From NCBI GenBank assembly GCA_050744245.1, contig JBOGGX010000129.1, forward strand, positions 1-6,829: 6,829 bases of DNA, given 5' to 3'. A program made the translations under genes and the position numbers. The DNA is from JBOGGX01 sp050744245 (lineage in GTDB: Bacteria > Actinomycetota > Acidimicrobiia > Acidimicrobiales > JBOGGX01). Of this stretch, positions 1-5,943 are shown piece by piece (positions within the stretch are counted from its first letter, which is position 1; every line of letters begins with the position of its first letter). The notes under the pieces are model-generated. The model saw only the letters and a list, made by a program, of their open reading frames with translations, was not told the DNA's origin and did no database searches.

Positions 1-1
1 C

Positions 2-115
2 CTCGCCGCCGCCGCGGCGATACGCCGGTTCGGTCCCGCCCGATCGAGCTGGCATGCCGTCGCCGCGCTCACCGGCGCGCTCATGCTCGCTCCTCAGCCG
101 TCGCGTCCCCTGTAG
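2..115 (+). CDS. C-terminal tail of an unidentified protein (partial, 5' end outside window)
   Basis: An open frame enters from the left edge and ends at a TAG (113-115). It encodes about 37 residues: an Ala-rich start, then an Arg-containing stretch, then a hydrophobic segment (WHAVAALTGALMLAP) and a short tail. The hydrophobic stretch followed by a basic/proline tail would suit the end of a small membrane protein, such as the Spd-like proteins often found upstream of traB in AICEs. That assignment is inference from position only, and no family is recognisable. The frame could also be chance, since stop codons are rare at this GC content. Confidence 0.33.
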   Translation, partial: LAAAAAIRRFGPARSSWHAVAALTGALMLAPQPSRPL

Positions 116-129
116 ACCCCGCGCGACTC

Positions 130-443
130 TCGACCACCATCACCACCGCGTCGCCAATCTCGCCACCGGCCGCTGCCCGGCGCTCGGTTGGCCGCGACAC
201 TCAGCCTCATCCAACGTGTCGCCGTCATGCTCATCCAGCGTGGCGGCCGACAGAGCGGGGCGAGTCCACCATCGAGGCCAAGGCGGTGTGTGCGGGGCCC
301 GTGTGGTGCGGGCCGAGTGTCTGGAGTTCGCGTTGGCCACCGGGGAGAAGCTCGGCATCTGGGGTGGGATGAGCGAACGGGAACGCCGCCGCATGCGCCG
401 GGAACGAGCCCGCGCCGGCATCGAGGTGTCGGAGTCGGCGTGA
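130..443 (+). pseudogene. WhiB-family transcription factor, frameshifted
   Basis: WhiB proteins are small actinobacterial regulators that hold a [4Fe-4S] cluster with four cysteines and bind RNA polymerase sigma factor. The C-terminal half is clear: after a Cys codon at 318 come RAECLEFALATGEK, the G[I/V]WGG turn (GIWGG) and the basic tail SERERRRMRRERARA, ending at TGA 441-443. The N-terminal half lies in another frame: a Cys at 217, ERGESTIEAKAV, and a Cys at 289. Between 289 and 318 the spacing is 2 nt too long, and the second Cys of the expected CxxC is missing from the WhiB alignment. The usual LFFP before TERGES reads as WRP. No good start codon is visible, and 130 is a guess; recognisable sequence begins at 217. 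The product cannot be a normal Fe-S WhiB as read. It overlaps traB by a GTGA junction, so it belonged to the element's operon. Family assignment is firm; intactness is not. Confidence 0.75.
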
Positions 444-1809
444 GCGACCTGGGCACCGACACGATGCTGTTCGGGCTGATCGTGATCGTTGCCCTGGCCG
501 TGGCTGTGGCCGTGGCGATCGGCCGCTGGTGGCGGCGCCGGGTGTTCGTGATCGGCTTCGTCGTGGCGGTCGCGCTCGCCGAGCTTGGACCGATCGTGAC
601 CGGCGCCGCGGTGCTCGCCATCGTGGCCGCGGTTGGGGTGTGGCGGCTGGGGTGGCCCGGCTCGTTCCACCGGGTGGTGATGGGGCGGGTGCGGGCCAGT
701 CAACGCCGCTGCTGGTACCGCCAGCACTGGACAGCGTTGATGATCGGCCACGGACTTGGTCGGCAACGCAAGGACAAGACCACGGTGCCCCGGCTCCGCC
801 GGCGGATCGGGTGCGGGCCGTGGCTGGACCGGCTGTGGATACGACCCCTGGTCGGCCAGTCGGTCGAGGATTGGGAGAAGGAGACCGAGGCGTTGGCCAT
901 GGCCCTCGGGGTGCGGGAGTGCCGGGTGGCCATCGAACGCCCCGGACTGCTGCGCCTCGAGGTGGTGTTGGCCGACCCGCTGGCCGCCGTCGTGCCCGCG
1001 CTGCCGGTCGGGTGGCGGGTCAACCTGGCCGCCATCCCGGTCGGCATCACCGAGGACGGTCGACCATGGACGATCCGGCTCACCGCCAACCACGTCCTCG
1101 TGGCCGGGGTCACCGGGGCGGGCAAGTCGTCGGTCGTCTGGTCATTGATCCGGGGTGTCGCCGCGTTGGTGCGAGCCGGGGTGGTGAAGCTGTGGGGGGT
1201 CGACCCCAAGGGCGGGATGGAGCTCGGCGCCGGCCGGGCGTTGTTCACCCGGTTCGCCGGGGGCGACCTGGACGGGATGGTCGAACTGTTGGAGGACGCG
1301 GTGGCGGCCATGCGGGGCCGGGCCGCCCGCTACGCCGGGGTGCGCCGCACCCACCAGGCCAACGTGTCCGAACCGCTGCTGGTGGTGGTCGTGGATGAGA
1401 TGGCGTTCCTGACCGCCTATGTCGGGGACAACAAGCTGCGGGATCGGGCCAACAAGGCCCTCGCCGTGCTGTTGACCCAGGGCCGAGCAGTTGGGGTGTG
1501 TGTGTGGTGGCGGCGTTGCAGGATCCCCGCAAGGAGGTGCTCGGCTACCGCAACCTGTTCCCCACCAAGATCGCCCTCCGCCTAGACGAACGCACCCAGG
1601 TCGACATGGTCCTCGGCGAGGCGCCCGGAACGCCGGGGCTCGCTGTGACCGCATCCCCGACGGCACGCCGGGGGTGGGATACGTCAAGGTCGACGGGATC
1701 CGGGAGCCCCAACGGGCGGGCCGCCCACGTCACCGACGCCGACATCGCCGAACTGGCCGCCCGCTTCGCTGCTCCGGTTCCGTCCGAGGCCGAGGAGCCG
1801 GCGACGTGA
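440..1809 (+). pseudogene. traB: TraB/FtsK-SpoIIIE-like conjugative DNA translocase, frameshifted at the 3' end
   Basis: AICE TraB proteins are hexameric, membrane-anchored ATPases that move double-stranded DNA between mycelia or cells without a relaxase. GTG at 440 overlaps the upstream stop (GTGA) and has GGAG at 431-434. Residues 9-28 and about 35-72 are hydrophobic, giving two membrane segments. Walker A is GVTGAGKSS (223-231, Lys229), and Walker B is LLVVVVDEM with Asp319-Glu320. The uninterrupted frame stops at 1585 (381 aa), but only about the first 353 residues are native. The family's conserved C-terminal stretch continues in other frames: VVAALQDPRKEVLGYRN (from about 1507), then GARCDRIPDGTPGVGYVKVD (about 1630-1700), then RAAHVTDADIAELA to TGA 1807-1809. 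Undoing the three indels (about 1497-1507, 1620 and 1712) gives roughly 455 aa, normal for the family. As read, the protein keeps the Walker motifs but loses the end of the motor domain and the C-terminal region that in TraB-type proteins recognises DNA. Confidence 0.85.
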
Positions 1810-1878
1810 GTGGGGTGGTGGGGCGCGGTGGTGCTCCTTCACGTCGTGGCCGCCAATCCCGACGGGTGGAGCCGGTGG

Positions 1879-1951
1879 GTCAAGGGCCGCAGAGCCCCCG
1901 AAATTTCGTGGGTGCAGGGTCCCACCGAAGGTTCGGGGGCGTGCCCTTGAC
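1879..1951. repeat. Nested inverted repeat upstream of rep; candidate origin or operator
   Basis: Three pairs of arms are nested around one centre. The outer pair is GTCAAGGGC (1879-1887) with GCCCTTGAC (1943-1951), 9 bp. The middle pair is GCCCCCGAA (1894-1902) with TTCGGGGGC (1932-1940), 9 bp. The inner pair is GTGGG (1908-1912) with CCCAC (1921-1925), 5 bp, around an 8-nt loop. Small internal loops separate them. The middle arms flank CGAAATTTCG, itself a perfect palindrome. It lies in the non-coding gap between traB and rep, 65 bp before the rep start. Rolling-circle initiators nick at hairpin-forming double-strand origins, often near rep, so an origin is a reasonable guess. A terminator for the traB transcript is less likely because no T-tract follows. 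An operator for rep, or a TraB recognition locus, is also possible. Confidence 0.6.
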
Positions 1952-1967
1952 GCTCCGGCGGAACCCG

Positions 1968-1989
1968 TCACGCTCACCGGCCGGCGTGA
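1968..1989. repeat. Short hairpin before the rep ribosome binding site
   Basis: TCACGC (1968-1973) and GCGTGA (1984-1989) form a 6-bp stem with a 10-nt loop, ending about 12 bases before the GGGAGG of rep. It could modulate rep expression, but stems this short arise by chance in GC-rich DNA. Confidence 0.25.
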
Positions 1990-2001
1990 AGGACACCCCC
2001 C

Positions 2002-2007
2002 GGGAGG
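2002..2007 (+). promoter_or_regulatory. Ribosome binding site of rep
   Basis: GGGAGG lies 9 nt before the GTG at 2017. It supports 2017 as the start, which also places the conserved Cys cluster and the PIxCGS region at the expected distance from the N-terminus. Confidence 0.6.
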
Positions 2008-2016
2008 CAGAGCCGG

Positions 2017-3501
2017 GTGAGCGTGGTGCCGCCGGTCGACGCCGTCCGCGAAGCCGCCCGCACAGTGGGTGTGTGTGTCCGCCCGATCGTGTCCAAGGTG
2101 ACCGACGTCGAGACCGGCGAGACCCGGATGGTCCCGATCGCGTGCGGGTCGACCAGGGAGGCGCAATGCCCGCCGTGCGCCGACCGGGCACGGCGGCTGC
2201 GAATGCATCAGTGCCGGGAAGGCTGGCACCTCACCGAGGAACCCGACAGAGACGATCCGAGTGACGACGAGTCGGGCGACGTCGACGACGGCGGGGGGGA
2301 CGGGGGTCGGCGGGTACGGTCGACCCGGCGGCGGGAGGATGCGCCGGCCCTGCCGATGGTGCCGATGGAGGACCGGACAGTGGGGCGGGTGTTCGTCAGT
2401 CCGGACGGCAAGATCTATCGGCCGTCGATGTTTCTGACCTTGACCCTGGACTCCTACGGTCGGGTGGACGGTGACGGGGTCCCGGTCGACCCCGACTCCT
2501 ACGACTATCGGCGGGCCGCGCTTGACGCGCTGCACTTCGGGAAGCTGGTCGACCGGTTCTGGCAGAACCTGCGCCGCTGTGTCGGGTTCAAGGTCCAATA
2601 CTTCGCCGCGGTCGAGGCCCAACGGCGGGGCGCACCGCACCTCCATGCCGCGGCGCGAGGGAGCTTCGCCCGGCGGGTGGTACGTCAAGTGGCCGCGGCC
2701 ACCTACCACCAGGTGTGGTGGCCTGACCATGAGACTCCTGTGTGCGTCGACCGGTTGCCGGTGGGGACCGACGCTGGCTACGTCGACCCCGACACTGGTG
2801 CGGTGCTGCCCACCTGGGACGAGGCCCTGGACGCCATGGACGCTGACTCGGAGGCTGTCCCGGCCCATGTGGTGCGGTTCGGCCGCCAGGTTGACATGCA
2901 GGGCTTGTTGGCCGGGACCCCCAAGGCGGACCAGGCCATTGGCTATCTGTGCAAGTACCTGCCCAAGGACCTCGGGGCCACTTTCGACGGCGCCGCCGAC
3001 GAGGAACAGTCGCCGCGGCGGGTGGCCCACCTTGATCGGCTGGCCGAGGAGGTTCGGTGGCTGCCGTGCAGCACTGGTTGTGCCAACTGGCTCCGCTACG
3101 GGGTCCAGCCCGCCAACGCCCGCCCGGGACTGGTGCCCGGTCATTGTCCGGCCAAGGCGCACGACCGGGAGAGCCTGGGGTACGGCGGCCGACGGGTTGT
3201 GGTGTCCCGCGACTGGACGGGCAAGACGCTCGACCAGCATCGGGCCGATCGGGCTGCGGTGGTGCGAGCCACGCTCGAGGCGGTCGGGGTCGACGTCGAC
3301 GACCACCAGGAGCTCGCCGTCGGCACCAACGAGGGGCGGTACTCATGGGAGGTCCTCGGCCGCTCGGCGATCGACGATCGACGATCACAGCTACGCCGCC
3401 GTCGTGGCCCACGACGTTCGGCGACGGCAGCGACGGCGGGCGAACTACGAGGCGGCCAAGGCGAGAGCTGGACCGCGCGCGCTGGTCGGCGCGGAAGCTG
3501 A
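2017..3501 (+). CDS. RepSA-family rolling-circle replication initiator, C-terminus frameshifted
   Basis: RepSA-type proteins start rolling-circle replication of excised AICEs by nicking the origin. The N-terminus has a Cys cluster (C43, C51, C54, C66) resembling a zinc ribbon, followed by CREGWHLTEEP and an acidic, Asp/Gly-rich linker at about residues 76-100. The HUH-type metal motif is PHLHAAARG (His208, His210). The conserved segment AIGYLCKYLPKDL carries Tyr310, Lys313 and Tyr314, where the nicking tyrosine is expected. The frame is clean for about 453 codons. A 7-bp tandem duplication (ATCGACG twice, 3370-3383) then shifts it, so the last ~40 residues to the stop at 3501 are not native. 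Removing one copy restores HSYAAVVAHDVRRRQRRRANY and an end at TGA 3548-3550, which overlaps the xis ATG; the ancestral protein was about 508 aa. The catalytic part is intact, so some activity may remain. Compare pSAM2 RepSA. Confidence 0.85.
   Translation: MSVVPPVDAVREAARTVGVCVRPIVSKVTDVETGETRMVPIACGSTREAQCPPCADRARRLRMHQCREGWHLTEEPDRDDPSDDESGDVDDGGGDGGRRVRSTRRREDAPALPMVPMEDRTVGRVFVSPDGKIYRPSMFLTLTLDSYGRVDGDGVPVDPDSYDYRRAALDALHFGKLVDRFWQNLRRCVGFKVQYFAAVEAQRRGAPHLHAAARGSFARRVVRQVAAATYHQVWWPDHETPVCVDRLPVGTDAGYVDPDTGAVLPTWDEALDAMDADSEAVPAHVVRFGRQVDMQGLLAGTPKADQAIGYLCKYLPKDLGATFDGAADEEQSPRRVAHLDRLAEEVRWLPCSTGCANWLRYGVQPANARPGLVPGHCPAKAHDRESLGYGGRRVVVSRDWTGKTLDQHRADRAAVVRATLEAVGVDVDDHQELAVGTNEGRYSWEVLGRSAIDDRRSQLRRRRGPRRSATAATAGELRGGQGESWTARAGRRGS
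3370..3383 (+). repeat. 7-bp tandem duplication that shifts the rep frame
   Basis: ATCGACG occurs twice in tandem, followed by ATCACAG. One copy gives the continuous frame AIDDHSYAAVVAHDV, ending at the ATGA overlap with xis; two copies give an unrelated Arg-rich tail. The pattern fits replication slippage, and it is not a homopolymer error. Confidence 0.75.
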
Positions 3502-3530
3502 GCCGGCCGCGGCGGTGTGCGATCAACGGC

Positions 3531-3537
3531 AAGGAGG
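3531..3537 (+). promoter_or_regulatory. Strong ribosome binding site of xis
   Basis: AAGGAGG lies 9 nt before the ATG at 3547. It decides for this start over a possible GTG at 3517 upstream of it. It is the best Shine-Dalgarno site in the window. Confidence 0.75.
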
Positions 3538-3546
3538 GGTGTTGCG

Positions 3547-3762
3547 ATGACGAGTGGTCGCGGCGTTGGGTTCGTCGGTGGTCTTTGGACGATCGATGAT
3601 GTGGCGGCATTTCTTCGGGTGCCGGTGACGACGGTGTACGACTGGCGCTATCGGGGCAACGGAGGCCCGCCTGCATACAAGATCGGGGGCACGCTTCGGT
3701 TCGATCCGGATGACGTTCGGCAGTGGCTGGCGGATGAGTGCCGGGAGCGCCGGCCGGCCTGA
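3547..3762 (+). CDS. xis: Excisionase (Xis), small helix-turn-helix DNA-binding protein
   Basis: The 71-residue protein has a MerR/excisionase-type winged helix: LWTIDDVAAFLRVP (helix-turn-helix, about residues 14-27), TTVYDWRYRGNGGPPAYKIGG (second helix and wing) and LRFDPDDVRQWLADE (C-terminal helix). In integrative elements such proteins bind near the attachment site and turn the integrase toward excision. The ATG overlaps the ancestral rep stop (ATGA), and its own TGA overlaps the integrase ATG (TGATG), so the three genes were translationally coupled. It is full-length and undamaged. It could instead be a regulator of the same fold, but its position directly before int makes excisionase the natural call. 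Confidence 0.85.
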   Translation: MTSGRGVGFVGGLWTIDDVAAFLRVPVTTVYDWRYRGNGGPPAYKIGGTLRFDPDDVRQWLADECRERRPA

Positions 3763-4887
3763 TGCCTGGAAACATCGCCCGGCGGCCAGACGGCAAATGG
3801 CGGGCTCGCTACCGCGACGTCAGGGGCCGGGAGCATGCCCGTCACTTCGCCCGGAAGATCGATGCCACGCGGTGGCTGGCGTCGATTGAGATGGCTCGAG
3901 TTCGGGGTGAGTGGGTCGACCCGAAGCGGGCGCAGGTTCGGGTGGGTGAGTGGGCGATCGAGTGGCTCGCTGGTCAGGTGCAGCTGAAGCCGTCGACGCG
4001 AGCGCGCTATGAGCTTGCTGTGACTCGGCACACCCTGCCGTGGTGGGAGCGGGTGCCGCTGGCGGATGTGTCGTACGCCGACGTGTCGGCCTGGGTGCAA
4101 GCGCTCGGCTCGTCGGGGCTCGCGGCGTCGACCGTCCGCCAGGCCACATCGGGTGCTGTCGTTGATGCTGGCCCATGCGGCGCGGGACGGTCGATTGGCG
4201 AGGAACCCTGCCGAGGGTGTGCGATTGCCGCGGGTTCAGCGCCGCGAGCCGGTGTTCCTGAGCCACGCGCAGGTCGCCGGGCTGGTGGAGGCGTGCGGCT
4301 TCTACGGACTGATCGTCGAGTTCCTCGCCTACACGGGGCTTCGGTGGGGCGAGGCGACGGCGTTGCGGGTGGCGCGGGTCGATCTGCTGCGCCGGCGAGT
4401 TCATGTGGCGGTGGCGTTCGTGGAGGTCGGAGGGCGGCTGGTGGAGGGCACGCCGAAGACGCATCAGGCGCGATGGGTTCCCTTGCCGCGGTTCCTGGTG
4501 GCAAAGCTCACCGAGCACATGACAAGCATGGTCGTGGTCGGCGATCTGGTGTTCACCACGACGACTGGGGCGCGGCTTCGGAACTCGAACTTCCATGACC
4601 AGTGTTGGGACCAGGCGGTCGCGTCCTGTGGTCTCTTAGGTCTGCGCGTTCACGACCTTCGGCATACGGCCGCCAGCCTGGCCGTGGCGGCGGGCGCGAA
4701 CGTCAAGGCGGTGCAGCGGATGCTTGGTCATGCGTCGGCGGCGATGACTCTCGACGTGTACGCCGGCCTGTTCAGCGACGACCTGGACGAGGTCGCCGAG
4801 GGCCTCGATCGGGCCCGGTCGCAATTCGAACGCGGACTCAGCGCGGACTGGCCCGCTGAGTCGGAGGGGGGCGGGCCACCGGCGTGA
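3762..4887 (+). pseudogene. int: Tyrosine-recombinase integrase, split by a single frameshift
   Basis: This enzyme would recombine the element with the 3' end of the adjacent tRNA-Lys gene. ATG 3762 overlaps the xis stop. The first ~128 residues contain an arm-binding region (GKWRARYRDVRGREHARHFA) and most of the core-binding domain (STRARYELAVTRHTLPWWER). At about 4146 an extra A moves the rest into another frame; removing it gives TVRQAHRVLSLMLAHAARDG and a 374-aa protein of normal length. The catalytic domain is complete: Arg in TGLRWGEA (codon 4342), Lys in TPKTHQARW (4456), His and Arg in HDLRHTAAS (4651, 4660), His in MLGHAS (4729) and the nucleophile Tyr in LDVYAGL (4759). As read, translation from 3762 leaves the native frame before all catalytic residues, so a single product would be inactive. 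An internal start (for example around 4066) would lack the DNA-binding domains. Family and role are secure; loss of function depends on the one base being real. Confidence 0.85.
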
Positions 4888-4924
4888 TCGACCGCAGTAG
4901 GACTGACCTGCAGCGTTGGGTGGT

Positions 4925-4970
4925 GGGCCGCCAGGGGATCGAACCCTGAACCGACGGATTAAAAGTCCGG
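4925..4970. other. Probable attachment site within the tRNA-Lys 3' half
   Basis: The tRNA 3' end faces the integrase stop 37 bp away, the usual layout after int-mediated insertion into a tRNA gene, where the element restores the tRNA 3' end. The att core should be an exact repeat of part of this stretch (T-arm and acceptor) at the far end of the element. No second copy exists in the window, so the other end lies left of position 1. The exact core limits are inferred, not seen. Confidence 0.55.
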
Positions 4971-4996
4971 CGCTCTGCCAATTGAGCTAGCGGCCC
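4925..4996 (-). tRNA. tRNA-Lys (anticodon UUU)
   Basis: The 72-nt cloverleaf folds cleanly on the - strand. The acceptor stem is GGGCCGC with GCGGCCC (7/7). The D-arm is GCTC/GAGC with loop AATTGGCA, the anticodon loop is CTTTTAA (anticodon TTT), and the T-stem is CAGGG/CCCTG around TTCGATC. CCA is not encoded. The anticodon stem has one mismatch at its base (C27-U43); the other four pairs are sound. A15 and U48 form a consistent Levitt pair. The gene is intact although an element sits at its 3' end. Confidence 0.95.
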
Positions 4997-5003
4997 GGAG
5001 CGA

Positions 5004-5009
5004 ACACTA
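5004..5009 (-). promoter_or_regulatory. Possible -10 box of the tRNA-Lys promoter
   Basis: On the - strand TAGTGT lies 7 bases upstream of the tRNA 5' end, which is close for a -10 box. No convincing -35 box is seen at 16-18 bp spacing, so this is tentative. Confidence 0.22.
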
Positions 5010-5065
5010 CCGAGGCGGTTTGGGCGAACCCCCGGGCTCAGTGTCGAGCGGGTTGCGGTCGTGGG

Positions 5066-5666
5066 TCACGGCGACGCCGCGATCACGAACGCACCCGGGA
5101 TGGTGAGGATCCATGCCCACACCACTCGGCTGGCAACGCCCCATCGCCCGGCCGACAGTCGGCGGGTGGCGCCGACCCCGACGATCGAGCCGGTGATGGT
5201 GGGTCGTCGACACAGGGAAGCCGGCCCATGAGGTGAAGTAGAGGGTGGAGGAGGCCGCGGAACCATCGGTTGAGGTTGTCAACCCGGGGTGTAACTGTGA
5301 TCGCCCCACATGATGGCGAGCGTCATGAGCAGGGCGATCGCCAGCCCGGCCCGCGGCGAGATGATGATGAACACACCGATCTTCCGAAGGCTCTCGATCA
5401 GCACCACCTGGATCGAGCCGGTGGAGGCGACGGCCGCGCCGGCCGTGCCGCCCACCAGGGCGTGGGACGAGCTGCTGGGCAGTCCCAGCCAGAACTGATG
5501 AGGTTCCACCCGATGGCCCCACCAGCCCGGCGCCGAAGATCAGGAAGGCGACGACGTTGAAGAACGCGGCCCACATCACGGCCACGCGCGGCGTAAGGAC
5601 CTGAGTCGACACCACGGTTGCGATCGAGTGGCTGCGTGGTGGGAGCCGTTGACGAAGTCGAAGCCG
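5066..5666 (-). pseudogene. pit: Low-affinity inorganic phosphate permease PiT (degraded remnant)
   Basis: PiT permeases import phosphate with a metal ion or proton through about ten membrane helices. Conserved pieces remain in the right order but in several frames. They are GFDFVNGSH (from 5665); SIATVVSTQVLTPRVAVMWA through FLIFG (5627-5532); GAIGWNLI (about 5530-5505); LGLPSSSSHALVGGTAGAAV through LAIMWGDHSY (5488-5282); ASSTLYFTSWAGFPVSTTH (about 5240-5190); and ITGSIVGVGATRRLSA through WILTIPGAFVIAASP with stop at 5066. Roughly 35 residues are missing between FLIFG and GAIGWNL. The long middle part with the second GxNDxQ-type signature is missing between 5282 and 5240. About 600 bp remain of about 1 kb. 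It directly follows the DUF47 remnant, the usual DUF47-pit pairing. No functional permease can be made. Confidence 0.85.
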
Positions 5667-5923
5667 GAGGACGATGCTTTCCACGATGTCGTAAATATTC
5701 TCGATCGCGTTCAACGTCACAACGTCGAGTTGAGCGCTGCATGACGGCGCGGGTGATCTCGTCGCCCCGCCGCTCGAAGGTTCTGACCTCTTCGAACGAC
5801 CGGTCCCTCTGGTCGTCGTTCGACAGCTCGCGCAGGCTCCGCGTGCACTCGGCCACGTTGGTCGCAGCGACGTTTGAAGAGACGGAAGAGGCCCTCATCC
5901 GACGGTAGGAGTCGAAACCGTAT
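5667..5923 (-). pseudogene. DUF47 / PhoU-like phosphate transport accessory protein (degraded remnant)
   Basis: DUF47 proteins (about 205 aa, PhoU-like helical bundles) are usually encoded directly before pit and are thought to regulate it. The N-terminus RFRLLPSDEGLFRLFKR is readable from 5920, preceded by ATA where an ATG would be expected (5921-5923). After an indel near 5868 the frame changes to ATNVAECTRSLRELS through GDEITRAVMQR. The conserved NSTFVTPFDREDI region stops near 5717, and the next readable piece, LNAIENIYDIVESIVL (5714-5667), is the family's C-terminal end. About 120 central residues and the stop codon are missing, and the sequence runs straight into the first PiT motif. 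The gap to the intact phoU stop is 20 bp, so phoU, DUF47 and pit once formed an operon in that order. Confidence 0.78.
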
Positions 5924-5943
5924 GGCGACGGTCGCCGTCCCCG

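Noticed and set aside
1..130. Left attachment site of the element in the window
   Set aside because: No copy of the T-arm/acceptor sequence of tRNA-Lys occurs there; the element must extend further left.
140..1093. 317-codon open frame on the - strand
   Set aside because: It is antisense to traB, whose Walker motifs fix the coding strand; composition is low-complexity.
1495..1510. Programmed frameshift at the TG repeat of traB
   Set aside because: Two further breaks follow within 220 bp, and no slippery heptamer with a downstream structure is evident; mutation or error is simpler.
1806..2264. GTG-started frame overlapping the traB stop (GTGA)
   Set aside because: It would run through the nested inverted repeat and overlap rep by almost 250 bp; the sequence is Arg/Gly/Ser-rich with no recognisable feature.
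1684..3306. 540-codon open frame on the - strand
   Set aside because: It is antisense to rep and the end of traB, Pro/Arg/His-rich with no motif; a shadow of GC-rich coding sequence.
3517..3546. Upstream GTG start for xis
   Set aside because: The AAGGAGG site lies downstream of it and is well spaced for ATG 3547, which also overlaps the ancestral rep stop.
4888..4924. Terminator or second att copy between int and the tRNA
   Set aside because: No stem with a T-tract and no repeat of the tRNA 3' end is present in this stretch.
5270..5560. 96-codon + strand frame across pit
   Set aside because: The - strand carries clear PiT motifs in this interval, so the + frame is a shadow.
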